A stretch of 64,000 nucleotides of DNA, taken from assembly GCF_046630445.1 (NCBI RefSeq), contig NC_092341.1, positions 2,518,001 to 2,582,000 of the forward strand, given 5' to 3'. The notes beneath the pieces are model-generated. The model was not told the DNA's origin, did not search any database, and saw only the letters and a list, made by a program, of their open reading frames with translations. Below are positions 1 through 11,370 of the stretch, piece after piece. How positions within the stretch are numbered: the first letter of the stretch is position 1; the number at the start of each line of letters is the position of its first letter. The DNA comes from Rutidosis leptorrhynchoides. Its lineage: Eukaryota > Streptophyta > Magnoliopsida > Asterales > Asteraceae. The position numbers and the translations under genes are program-made.

Positions 1-2020
1 TTGGATGAGTTAATGTTGTTAAATTGTTTAAGTTCATGTTTTAATTGCGTTACTAGTATCACTAGCTTCGTTTTGATGTATAGGTTGATTAAGAAAACTT
101 CAAATACATGATTAGTGATTTTTGTGAATTTTGGTTAGGGTTTGATAAGCCTAAAACGAACTTTTGATGTTTTGAATGCCATGAAATATTATTAGTAAGT
201 GTTTAGTTGTAATGTATGTTTCATTTCCTTCAAAACGGCATACCATATGTGTGAATTGGATTCCCGAATCTTAAAATGAGTTTTGAGAACTTGAAACTTT
301 GAAAATAGACTTTTAATGACCACTTGACGAGAAATCGGTTATTGAAAATGATGTTTTTGTTTGATGAGATGTGTTTAGTTGTATCTCTTGTCAAAAGAGC
401 TTTCCAACGATATAAGATACGCGTTCTAAGTGTTTACGGTTTGTGTTTTGTGTTTGTTTGAGTTTTGATTTGGGACTTGGCCATTTGAGACTGACCAGGT
501 ACCAGCACACGTTAAGTGCCGCGGTGCGGCCAGCCTATGTCGCGGCGCGACATTAGGCGTCTCCAGATTCCTGTTTCCATTGTACATTATACGAAAAATG
601 TGTGGCATGCTAGGGACCTCCGATTCACATGTAACTTGTTCTAACATGCTTATATATGAATAACTAGCACAGAAAAATAGTTCGGGACCCGACCCGAACG
701 TGTTGACTTTTTCGTTGACTTTGACCCGACTCAAGTTTGACTTTTTGTCAAACTTAACCAAATGATTATGCAATCTTTCTAACATGATTCTTTACTTGTA
801 TCTTGCATGAAACTTGACAATTTGATTCGCATGCTATATAATCGAGTCGTAACGAGCCATAGGACTAATTGAACATCTTTGACCGATCGTGTTTACCGTT
901 ATTGATACAACCCTAATTGTTTAGGTCAAGACTAAACAACTTTCATGCACACGTTTACTTTGTGAAGTACCTTTATTACTCGTGCACTCGAGGTGAGATC
1001 ATAGTCCCATCTTTCAACAACTTTTATACTTTTAAATCATGGGATGAGAAACATATACAGTTTTATATTACATACTTTTATGCTTTGAACACAAGTACGA
1101 AAACAAACATTCCGCGTGCGAGTTTAGAACGAAATGCCTCAATTCGATTATCATTAGTTACACTTGTCGGGTGTAAGCGAGAACTTATGTTGTATGGATC
1201 CATATGTTTTTTTTTTTTGGTTAACGAGGGAACCCGCCCCGCAACACCCACATTGGAGTCCTACGGAGTGGTAAACCCTCGGGTACCCGAGCCCCCAGGC
1301 TTACCCGGATCCCAGATGAAGCATCCTCAGGTGAGCTCCCTTTTTGAATGAAATGGCTTCGCCAAGATTCGAACCCGGGTGGCTCCCCTCACAGGAAGTC
1401 CTGGTGGCCATCCAAGCTATGCCTAGATGGTTGGATCCATATGGGTTTGACAAACCCTCATTCGGACGGTTCGCTACCGTTATGCGGATGAAATATATTT
1501 TCGTGTTTTAGTGTAGGTTCTAACACTGTGTGATGGGGTAACGTTGGTTAAGTCTTGATAATTGAGTGCTCGCGTATAACAACACTTTTGGAATGCAAAT
1601 GTTTTGGATAATCTACGTTATGGGAATACAAAATCTTGTGGTTCAAAAACAACGTTTATTACTACACCTATGATTTCACCAACGCTTTTCGTTGACAGTT
1701 TTCTATATGTTTTCTCAGGTTCTTGAATGATATATGATACATGCTTCCGCTCACTTTTGATACTTGCTTGGATGTCGAGTATACATGCATACATGGAGCA
1801 TCTTTTGACTTTACTTTTACTTGTGTCGCATGGGTTTCATTTGTACTTATAAACTTTGTAACGTAACTCGTTGTAGAACTACTTTTGTAAACTTGAACCA
1901 TCCTTACATTTGAAATGAATGCGACATGTTTTGGTCAAAACGTCATTTTAAAGACTTATGACCACGTAACGGGACCTAAGTAGACGGCGCCGTCAATGAC
2001 GTTTTGGTCGGGTCGCTACA
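1..2020 (+). mobile_element. Terminal part of a Ty3/gypsy-type LTR (left end outside window)
   Basis: The stretch ends at 2020 in GTCGGGTCGCTACA, directly before resumed LINE sequence, so 2020 is the right border of an insertion. Around 1670-1770 it has the same order of short motifs as the larger LTRs further right: CCTAT, CACCAAC, TTGAC, TTCTCAGG and GCTTCCGCT. That gives plus orientation and a similar distance to the LTR end. No primer-binding site follows, so this is a 3' LTR or a solo LTR. A perfect 12-bp palindrome, GACGGCGCCGTC, lies at 1983-1994, and a GC-rich patch at about 515-555. A SINE sits inside. No protein domain was recognised. Family level (Ty3/gypsy) is inferred from similarity to the LTR at 50995. 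Confidence 0.6.
1207..1431 (-). mobile_element. tRNA-derived SINE, full length
   Basis: Read on the minus strand, the element starts with a tRNA-like head. It has an A-box-like TAGCTTGGATGGCC and, about 40 nt later, a B box GGTTCGAATC, so RNA polymerase III could transcribe it. It ends in a run of about a dozen A (plus-strand T run at 1207-1218). A 12-bp target-site duplication, TGGATCCATATG, flanks it at 1195-1206 and 1432-1443. The length (about 225 bp), internal promoter, A tail and duplication together define a SINE. It lies inside an LTR and is therefore younger than that LTR. Confidence 0.8.
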
Positions 2021-2613
2021 CGGTCAATCTTACTAAACTTTTTTCCGTCGTCACTAATTATTGTAAATTTTTTGCCACTAATAGGAATTTCAATTAGGTT
2101 ATTCCTCACAATGAAGTTATTGAAACGGTTAGTGCGATTTTGGTGGAATACACTATTTAGTCTATCCTCCTTTTCCCGAACTTCATTAAAATTCCCACAA
2201 AACAACCAAGCTACGTTACCATGATTCATAAGTTGTTCTAATGAATCCAAAAATCTCACCTTACTAATGTCGTCATGTGGGCCATATACATTTACCACAA
2301 TGGATTCTTTCCCGGAGACTTTCCACCTACCTTTAATAGCGAGAAAGAATTAGCTTTCAACCATATTATCTACAACAAAAGCGTTAGTATCCCATATTAG
2401 CAGCATACCTCCAGAGTTTCCCACCACATCCTTTTGAATAAACCCGAATTCATTATTACCCCAAAGATTTTCGACCCACCTATTACTGAGATTCTTACAT
2501 CTCGTCTCTTGAAAAGCTGCTATACAAGGTTTTTCACTAAAGCAAATCTTTTTTACCCACCCAAATTTCCCGTTTACCGCAAATCCACGAATATTTAAAG
2601 AGAGGACCTTCAT
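2021..2613 (-). pseudogene. LINE ORF2, N-terminal endonuclease domain, truncated
   Basis: The minus-strand reading begins MKVLSLNIRGF, the usual start of plant LINE ORF2. It carries the endonuclease/exonuclease/phosphatase-fold landmarks FQETRC (metal-binding Glu), VVNVYGPHD and an FCGNFNEVR segment matching the GDFN motif, with Cys-Gly-Asn in place of the usual Gly-Asp. One in-frame stop (TAA, 2350-2352) splits it, and after KIDRV the LTR at 1-2020 takes over. Loss of the GDFN Asp is a second sign that the copy is dead. The reverse transcriptase and RNase H parts are not in the window. Confidence 0.85.
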
Positions 2614-2780
2614 TATAAAAGTAAAACCGTACGAAGGTAAAACACGAGAAAAACTTACTAGGGATTGAGGTTACGCCACCTCAATCCAATTCGCACTCCA
2701 TAACTTTGCAGTTCCTCCTCAGTGTGATGAATCGAATCGCTAGATTCACTATTACTCTCTGCCCCACTATTTTTCTTCTT

Positions 2781-4812
2781 CTACTTCTTGTTAATCCCAA
2801 TTTTACCACATCCTTTGCATTTATAAGAAGACAACTTTTCGCAGGTTAGACCACATCTAGCCGAATTCTTGACCTTGTTTATCCTAGAAGAGGCCCTCCA
2901 ATTTCCCAATGCTTTCCAATAACACTCATTATAGCAAGATACTTCTGCAATTTTGGGGTCCTCACTGTTACATTGAGTCTTTTGTTTCATATCAGACTCA
3001 CAAGAGTATCCTGTCTTCACCCTTCTGTTAGGAGCACTTTGTTTACCATTAGGTCCGATATCCTTTTGTTGTTGTTTATTCCGACTATCCACCCCATCTC
3101 TCCCATCATCAGATCCATCATCAACCCTGCCCTTCAGACCACTAAATATATTATCCCCCACGTTAGCGGATCCAGACTTATTTATAATTGGTCTAGACGG
3201 CCCAGCTAATGTTTCACCTTTGTTTCCATCTATATTATCGTTCAATGGGCATGGACTATCCCCTTTTGGGCCAGAAGGCCCATTTAGATTATTTTTAGTG
3301 ATAATGACCTCTTCAGATTCACTTGAAGTTTTACTCGAGCTCAACACCGAATCAATATTATCATTATATTTTTTGGAATTAGGGTTGCCATTATGACCTG
3401 TCTCCTTGGACTCTGTAACAAAATCATCGTCATCTGGAAAGAAATCCCCAATCCCAAAGTAGCTTGATGACTCTAGGTCTTCCTTCTCCACACCATCCGA
3501 CTCCTATCCGGTCGTCTTCTCCAGTGAGATATTACCGGAATTTTGTTTCCCGTTGTTTTCTACCTCATCATTTTGTTTGCACCAATTGGTGTCTTCGTCT
3601 GGCATGCCACGAAGGTCTTCTTCTTCTGATGATGAACTATCAGTTGAGTCACCATTATCTGAATATTCCTCATCAGAGGAATCAGACAATTCATCCTCAT
3701 TAAAACATACCTCTTGATTGAACACTGGACTTGTTTTTCTTTCTTCTTCTACCAACACAAAATACTCCTTTGTCTTGTGTATTAATTTAACTTAGTCGTT
3801 GATTAAGCATGCATGGTTCAGACTAACCAGCACTCTTCCACTCGTGAGACATTGATCACCAGAAAATTTGCAGTTTTCCAAAACGTACACCGTTCCCCAC
3901 CACTCAGCGATTGATTTGAACGTATTCTCAGTCCAACACGGTATCGGAACTCCACTTATCTTTAGCCACGACATTCTCCCTTCAGGCCAACAATCAAATT
4001 CCCACATCTTAACTTTAACAACCCATCTTCTTAATGGGTGATTGGAATCTTCCACCATCTTTTTAGCATTCTCAAAATTGTTGAACACCAGTAGTAAGCT
4101 CAATCCACCCAAAAGTTTGACATGAACGTTATCAAATCCCTCAATTTTTAAGATATTTGCTATATTAGCAAGAATATCTTTTGATTTGACATCGCAGATT
4201 ATAGCAGCTGAAAGTAATTTAATATTTGCCTCACAATCTTCAACCCTAATAATTTTTTCCTTCACCGTCCTTTTGTCTTCCGGGTTAACATTCTTCCTAA
4301 TGGAGTTGAGTTTCGATCTAAGATCTTCAGATCTATTTGCAAGGACTTCATTAAACCTTCTTCCATCATGGAACCCGCCATTTGAGAATCCGTTTGCCGG
4401 TCGATTGAAAGTCTCCTTCTGTCGATCATCCTCATTCTTTCTTGGTGGCCTTTCATTAGCCCTAAAGATACTGATTTTCACCCCCATTGAACTCAACCCC
4501 TTCCAATTCCCTCAATAGTCTAATCTCGTCTGTTACATCTGCAAATCTGATGAATGCAAACCTTTTGCCATTGCTTAAGAGTTTACCAGCTAGGTAAACG
4601 TCCCTGATGGCGCCAAAGGGTTTGAACTTTTTCCATAAATCTGGGACTCCCCATTCGACAGGGAAATTGAAGCACATGTACGATGTCAGATGATTGGTGT
4701 ATGACCTGTTGAATCGGTTGACATAGTACCCGTTGTATCCTTCACGGAATCCATTCGTGCCCGCATTCGCTCTCTCACCTCTCCCTCTCATTCTCTCATA
4801 CTCGAAAAACAA
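2781..4812 (-). pseudogene. LINE ORF1 (RRM and DUF4283-like nucleic-acid-binding protein), broken
   Basis: ORF1 proteins of plant LINEs bind the element RNA. The reading starts near 4812, after an Arg/Gly-rich stretch. An RRM fold follows, with a recognisable GKRFAFIRF RNP-like motif and a WGVPDLWKKFKPFG segment. A DUF4283-type region comes next (about 4496-3792, with WPEGRMSWLKISGVP), then a Ser/Asp/Glu-rich acidic linker (3758-3504), and a C-terminal part ending in a Cys cluster (CGLTCEKL, CKGCGKIG) that may bind metal. The reading changes frame once between RRM and DUF4283 (about 4490). Two in-frame stops lie near 3792 and 3503. It cannot make the full protein. Confidence 0.8.
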
Positions 4813-4855
4813 AATACCTTGCTTCTCTTCTATCTCCCCACTGCTTCAAATCGAG

Positions 4856-5379
4856 TTCGATTGTACAGTATGTCATAATTAAATAAAATAAAATATATGA
4901 TGTGGCGATGAAACATTGACACATAGAATGTACAACTTAGCAAAACGAATTAACAAAAAATGACACGTGTTGATATTTAGCTCAATTATGACCATTTTCA
5001 AATTATAAAGACTTTAAAACACTAAATTGAAATAAAAGTTATTTATGGGCAAATAAACAATAGCGATAACCTCTTTAATGGAAAATTTTGATTTTTATGT
5101 TATTTTTAGATAAATAAACTATCCAAATTATAAACAAACGTATAAGGCAAGGTATAAGACGTAACTGTTATCTGCATATGGACATCTTTCCATTTATATA
5201 TAACGTGGTTACATTTGGATGCGAGTTATGGACTCAAAATAAAAATTAATTTCAATTTAATCAGCCGGACTGCCAAAAGTTAAGTGCTTGGAGTTCCACT
5301 GAATAATTAATTTAATTGCTTCTTTAATTTTAAAGTCAACTACAGTATCATATTTCGCACATGCATGAGTTGACCTGTT

Positions 5380-5382
<3 letters not shown>
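4856..5382. other. AT-rich intergenic stretch, nothing recognised
   Basis: This lies between the LINE 5' end and a CT microsatellite. I see no ORF with a recognisable domain, no transposon ends and no RNA gene. Confidence 0.6.
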
Positions 5383-5461
<79 letters not shown>

Positions 5462-5473
5462 CCTCCCTCCCTG
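5383..5473. repeat. (CT)n microsatellite followed by (CCCT)n
   Basis: About 75 bp of uninterrupted CT dinucleotide pass into four CCCT units. The run ends exactly where the left arm of a foldback element begins. Confidence 0.95.
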
Positions 5474-6145
5474 AGGGATCAAATGAGAAATTTTTGTCAA
5501 TGAGAACTCTGAGAATTCGACGCGGCCGAACAAAAATAAACGTAGTCGAACAATTTTTATTTTTTGGTCTTTAGATGCATTTGTTTGTTTGGTTTTACAT
5601 TTTTGTGTAGAACAGGATGTAGAACATGCTCTTCTACATTTGTTCTACATCAATTTTCATCAAATTAAGTTAGGGTTTAGATTTTAGTGTTTAGGGTTTA
5701 TATTTTAGGGTTTAGATTTAAGTTTTAGATTAAGTTTTTTACACGAACGTTTTAAGGTTTATGATTTAGGGTTTAGGGTTGAGGGTTTACGGAGTAAACC
5801 CGAAAACCCTAAACCCTAAACTCTAAATCGGGCTAAATAAAAAAAAGTTAATTTTTGAAAAAAACAGGTGAAAGTCGAACACTTTTTGAGAAATTCGAAC
5901 AATTTTATCGTTCTACATTTTGTAATTCAAACAAAATAACTTAAATTCGAACAATTTATGATGAAATAGAACAAGTTCTACATTTTGTTGTTCTACATTT
6001 ATTTGTTCTAATACAATATAAATCGTTCGCCCTTCTTTTTTTTTTTTTTGTTCGACTTCCCCTACTTTTTGTTCGGCTGCCAAAAAAATTGTTAAAATTG
6101 GGTTCCTAGAGTTCTCACAAAATTGGAGTTCTCAATGGATCCTCT

Positions 6146-6147
<2 letters not shown>
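5474..6147. mobile_element. Foldback (long-TIR, non-autonomous) element A with telomere-like arms
   Basis: The left arm (GAGGGATCAAATGAGAA, later GCCGAACAAAAATAAACGTAG) is matched in inverted form by the right arm (ending TTCTCAATGGATCCTCTCC, with GTTCGACTTCCCC and TTGTTCGGCTGCC inside). The two halves meet in a centre made of degenerate TTTAGGG units on one side and CCCTAAA units on the other (about 5668-5835). There is no coding capacity. Arms of 100 bp or more with no ORF fit a foldback or Mutator-type MITE. The superfamily is not proven, because no clear target duplication was found. Confidence 0.7.

Positions 6148-6196
<49 letters not shown>
6148..6196. repeat. (TA)n microsatellite between the two foldback elements
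   Basis: An uninterrupted TA run of about 49 bp is the only sequence separating the right end of foldback A from the left end of foldback B. Confidence 0.95.
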
Positions 6197-6198
<2 letters not shown>

Positions 6199-6199
<1 letters not shown>

Positions 6200-6857
6200 G
6201 TAGGATCAAGAGGGAAGTAACCAATCGGGGGAAAGCAATTTTTTTTTTCGTTTTTTGAAAACACTTTGTTCACGAACATTATAGATTGGATGAAAATATG
6301 AACATTTAATAAAGACACTTTGTGATAAATGTTTTTATTTTGGCGGGAAAATGCTTGAAGAAGTAATATATAACAATTATCGTGTTTTTCGAGCGTATGT
6401 TGGGGTTTTAGATATTAGGGTTTAGATATTAGGGTTTAGAAGTTTAGGGTTTAGGGTTTAGATTTAGGGTTTAGATTTAGAATTTAGATTGAGTTTTTAA
6501 CACGAACGGTTTAGAGTTTAGGGTTTAAGGTTTAAGGTTTAGGGTTTGGTGTTTTGGGTTTATGGAATAAATTCAAAACACCAAACCCTAAACTCTAAAT
6601 CGGGCTAAATTTTACTTCACAAAACATGAAGAAAAAAAACGTTAACATTCTTCACAAACAATATTATCTTGAATGTTATTTTTGTCGATCGTTTTCCCGC
6701 CAAAATAATAACATTCATCACGAAGTGTCTTTTCTAAATGTTCATATTTTCATCCAATCTATAATGTTCGTGAACAAACTTTTTTTAAAAAAACGAACTT
6801 TTTTTTTTGCTTCCCCTCACTTCCCCCCGATTGGTTACTTCCCCATTGATTCCTCCA
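6199..6857. mobile_element. Foldback (long-TIR) element B, relative of element A
   Basis: The left arm starts near GGATCAAGAGGGAAGTAACC and the right arm is its inverted copy (GGTTACTTCCCCATTGATTCC). About 170 bp of each arm pair, including an ATAGATTGGATGAAAATATG segment and TTTTGGCGGGAAAA. The centre again holds TTTAGGG-like and CCCTAAA-like units (about 6405-6600). The core CTCTAAATCGGGCTAAAT is shared with element A, so the two belong to one family. No ORF is credible; those present come from the arms. Confidence 0.75.
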
Positions 6858-7041
6858 TACATTACATTACACTCAATATTATATAAATATCTAAAATATG
6901 ATATTATAAATAAGAATTATTCAAGATTAAAATAAACTCGAAAATAAAGAAAAAAATTCTAAGCCTCTCATGATAATGTCATTAAAATAATTAATTATTT
7001 TTAATATAAATATTAACATAGTAATTGTATAATATATAAAC

Positions 7042-7290
7042 CATTATGTACAAGCTTATTATAAAATACCCTCATTACTATATGTACAATATTTCAAACA
7101 TTATGTACAACCTGGTGGTAAAATACTTTCATGATCATATATACAATATTTGGAACATTATGTACAATCTTATGATAAAACATCCCAATGACCATATATA
7201 CAAACTTTAAAACAAATTGTACAATCTTTTACAAAATATCCCATGAACAGATGTACAAACTTTTGAAGCATATTGTCCAATTTTCATATA
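7042..7290. repeat. 57-bp degenerate tandem repeat, 4 to 5 units
   Basis: The motif CATTATGTACAA recurs at 7042, 7099 and 7156, and in decayed form at 7213 and about 7269. The spacing is 57 bp (last step 56). Each unit continues with a variant of TATNATAAAATACCC and a second TGTACAATATTT block. It lies in AT-rich DNA upstream of the pectinesterase gene. Confidence 0.8.
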
Positions 7291-7395
7291 ATAATTTTAT
7301 TATAGTTTAAGAAAAAATAAAGAGACATTTATTATTACTAATAATTATTATTAAAAATATAAATACTCAATTATAGAGCAAACTTTATTAATATT

Positions 7396-7396
7396 A

Positions 7397-7474
<78 letters not shown>

Positions 7475-7488
7475 TATTATTATTATTC
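7396..7488. repeat. (ATT)n microsatellite
   Basis: About 90 bp of ATT trinucleotides with one ACTATT interruption near the right end. Confidence 0.95.
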
Positions 7489-8006
7489 AAATATGAGTTC
7501 TTTTTACGAGATTAATTACGTTACATATGTATGTGAAATACATATCTCAATTAAATGTTGTAATTTTATGACGAGAAAAATAAGTATATCAATATGTTTA
7601 TAAAAACGACAAGTTTCTTAGTCGGAATCTGTGGTTCCACGGATCATTAAAATAAATAATTTTATCATTTACATTCACCTAATACCTAAAACAAATCATT
7701 TAACTATTTTATTTAAACAAACTCGTGATTTTACGAGTCATTTCACTGCTTATTACCATATGTATATTTACTCCATCAAATATAGAATATAGGGTTGACA
7801 TTCTCATTATAAATTATATACTCTATCTATATATATACTGGTAGTACGTGGCAAAACTTGTAGAAGGAATAAACACTTGTTGAATATTTTTTCTCTTAAA
7901 ATAGTTTGCCAACTTACAGTATCTTCTTATATATACTACGTAATAGGAAAGTCAGACCGTCTATATATTAAGCAGCACTGGTTAAGCTAAAACCAATTTA
8001 GTAGTC
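7489..8006 (+). promoter_or_regulatory. Presumed promoter and 5' leader of the pectinesterase gene
   Basis: AT-rich DNA directly upstream of the start codon. TATA-like stretches occur at about 7927-7937 (TTATATATAC) and about 7962-7970. Either would place transcription start within about 50 bp of the ATG. No other element can be assigned from sequence alone. Confidence 0.35.
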
Positions 8007-10256
8007 ATGGACACCTTCAATGGTCACAAAAACTACAATCATGCTCAAGAAGAAGAAGAAGAAGAAGAAGAAGAAGAAACAGCTTTTCGGCGCAAGTCTC
8101 GTAAGCGTATCCTCATCATTATCCTTTCTACCATCATCCTCATTGCTGTTATCATCGGAGCTGTTGCAGGAACTATCGTCCACAAACGCAATGAACATCA
8201 AAACTCCGATCAACAACCATCCCAACTGTCATCCACAGAATCCGTTAAAGCTGTTTGTTCAGAGACTCAGTATCCAGAATCTTGTTATTCCAGCCTCTCA
8301 GATGCCAATAAATCAAACACCTCTGATCCTGTTCGATTGTTCATGCTCTCGTTGCAAGTTTCTTTGAATTCGTTGTCCGCTTTGTCCTCTTACCAGGATA
8401 CATTAATGAGCACAGCCGATAAAAGCAACGACATAGAAGCGTTGAAAGTATGCAGGACGGTGATCAACAATGCGATAGATAATCTTAATGATTCCATTTC
8501 TTCAATGGAGAAGAAATCAGGTGGGATTGTGTTATCCCAACAGAAGATAGACGACGTGAGAACATGGCTAAGTGCGGCTGTGACCAACAAAGACACTTGT
8601 CTCGATGCTCTCCAAGAAATGAATTCAACATTATTTCTCGTACAAATGAAGTCTCGAATGGAGAATTCAACAGAGTATACAAGCAACAGTTTGGCTATTG
8701 CTACTAAAACACTAAGCAATAATCTTAAGTATCTCCTGTCTCACAGAAAGTTGTTAGGAGACATGAATTCCGAATATCCAGAATGGACTGTATCCGGTGA
8801 GCGTAGACTGCTTCAGGCGATAGGGCGGCCTACGCCTAATGTGACGGTGGCTAAGGACGGAAGTGGACATGTTAGGACCATCAATGAGGCAATAGCAATG
8901 GTCCCAAATAAGAGTGATGACAGGTTCATTATACACGTCAAGGAAGGAGTGTATATGGAGAACGTTGTTGTGGCCAAATCGTTATGGAATGTCATGGTTT
9001 ACGGCGATGGCATGAATAAATCCATCGTTTCTGGCAGCTTAAGTAGAATCGGCGGATTGCCCCCTTTCGCCACAGCCACCTTCAGTATGTGATTCTTATT
9101 TCGTTTCATTCTTCTTATAATAACAAATAATAAATAATAATAATAATTTACACACATGTTCCTGACGGAAATTGAACCCAAAAGCTATAATTGGTGAGCT
9201 GGTAAGGTAGATATGGTACTGCTTGTCAATGGGGTGCAAATTCTGGTCAATCGGGTTGGCGAATCGGTTTGGGTCAAACGGGTAGATTTCAACAGGTGTT
9301 TATTAATTTGGGTTGGCAGGCTTGTTTTGGATCAAATTTAACGGGTTGGAATAAAAATGGAAGTTTAAAACTAATTCCGGTTTGAAGGCGAAGGCCAACT
9401 AGTTAATACAAAATCCACTAGGCAAATTGAGAGGGTTAAAGGGTTGACGATTCCATTAAATTACTTGTTGCGCCGGGGCGGGTCAACATTTTGTATGTCA
9501 TGATATTTAAACAAGCTCATGCATTTAACTTAATTTTCGCAATAAGCTAAGAGTTATGTTATTAATAATAAACAAACAGGTGTATCTGGAAAAGGATTTA
9601 TCGCAATGGATATGGGGTTCATGAACACTGCTGGTAGAATAAAAGAACAGGCGGTCGCAATGAAATCAAGTTCAGATTTTTCTGTTTATTACAGATGCTC
9701 ATTCAACGCCTTTCAAAACACTCTTTATGCTCATAGCAACCGTCAGTTTTACCGTGATTGTAACATTACTGGAACAGTCGATTTTATCTTTGGGGACTCA
9801 TCAGTAGTGTTTCAGAATTGCACGATTATGCCACGCCAACCATTAAAAAAGCAATTTGTAACCATCACAGCTCAAGGAAAGAAAGATCCAAACGAGAACA
9901 CAGGCATTTCAATCCAAAAATGTGTGATTACACCGCTAGACCATCTGACAGCTCCGACGTACTTGGGCAGACCATGGAAGGACTACTCAACAACCGTGAT
10001 CATGCAATCGCGTATTGGAAGTTTCTTGAATCCGTTGGGTTGGACAGAGTGGGTTCAAGGTGTGGTACCACCTTCATCTATATTCTATGGTGAGTATCAA
10101 AACGTTGGCCCCGGGTCAAAAGTTGATCAACGGGTCAATTGGACAGGTTTTGAACCACGCTTAACGAGTGCCCAAGCTGTAAGATTCAACGTAAAGTCTT
10201 TCATCGGAGGCTCGGCTTGGTTACCTCAAACAGATGTCACGTTTGATTCGACTTAA
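8007..10256 (+). CDS. Pectinesterase/pectinesterase inhibitor (group 2 PME), two exons, catalytic Asp replaced
   Basis: Exon 1 is 8007-9084 and exon 2 is 9580-10256, with a GT-AG intron of 495 bp, giving 584 residues. The family removes methyl esters from cell-wall homogalacturonan. In order there is a Glu run (about residues 15-24), a hydrophobic signal-anchor (about 35-56), a PMEI domain with the family cysteines (about 75-230), processing-type basic motifs RKLL and RRLL (about 250-270), and the PME domain (about 280-584). Gln383 (QAVA), Gln405, Asp427 (DFIFG) and Arg490 (LGRPW) match the active-site set. The usual QDTL motif reads QNTL (Asn406), which removes the proposed acid/base Asp. 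The splice joins TTC-A to GT, restoring the conserved FSVSGKGF. Length and intron position are typical. Whether it is an active enzyme is open; a non-catalytic inhibitor or binding role is possible. Confidence 0.93.
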
Positions 10257-10398
10257 AATTGGCTATAGTCATTTAAAAGTTGCATTGATTTATTTTCTTG
10301 AAACTATCATGTTAAAAAAACCCCAAGGGGTAGCTAGTATTAATAATTATTGTTCAAGTTACCTGAACAAATATAGATCATTTTCTGTCTATATATTC

Positions 10399-11370
<972 letters not shown>

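Larger units (their letters stand above)
2021..4855 (-). mobile_element. LINE (plant L1-type), 5' half with ORF1 and start of ORF2
   Basis: On the minus strand the order is a short 5' UTR, ORF1 (RRM, DUF4283-like part, acidic linker, Cys-rich tail), a spacer of about 165 bp, and then the N-terminal apurinic-like endonuclease of ORF2. That is the order of plant L1 elements. ORF2 stops being LINE after a KIDRV motif at 2021, where an LTR element is inserted. The reverse transcriptase would lie left of the window. The 5' end near 4855 is approximate, and no target duplication could be tested because the 3' end is missing. Confidence 0.85.

Noticed and set aside
1215-1440. A functional tRNA gene in the SINE head
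   Set aside because: The A and B boxes are present, but the cloverleaf is not complete and the sequence continues into a SINE body and A tail.
5348-5533. ORF made of Arg-Glu repeats on the minus strand
   Set aside because: It is a translation of the CT microsatellite, with no start context or domain.
5668-6600. True telomere or chromosome-end sequence
   Set aside because: The TTTAGGG-like units are degenerate, face inverted CCCTAAA units and lie within two foldback elements.
7042-7290. CRISPR-like array
   Set aside because: Units are contiguous and decayed without unique spacers, and the window is plant nuclear DNA.
8020-8367. Lys-rich ORF overlapping the pectinesterase start
   Set aside because: It is another frame of the same GAA repeat and exon; the real frame has the pectinesterase domains.
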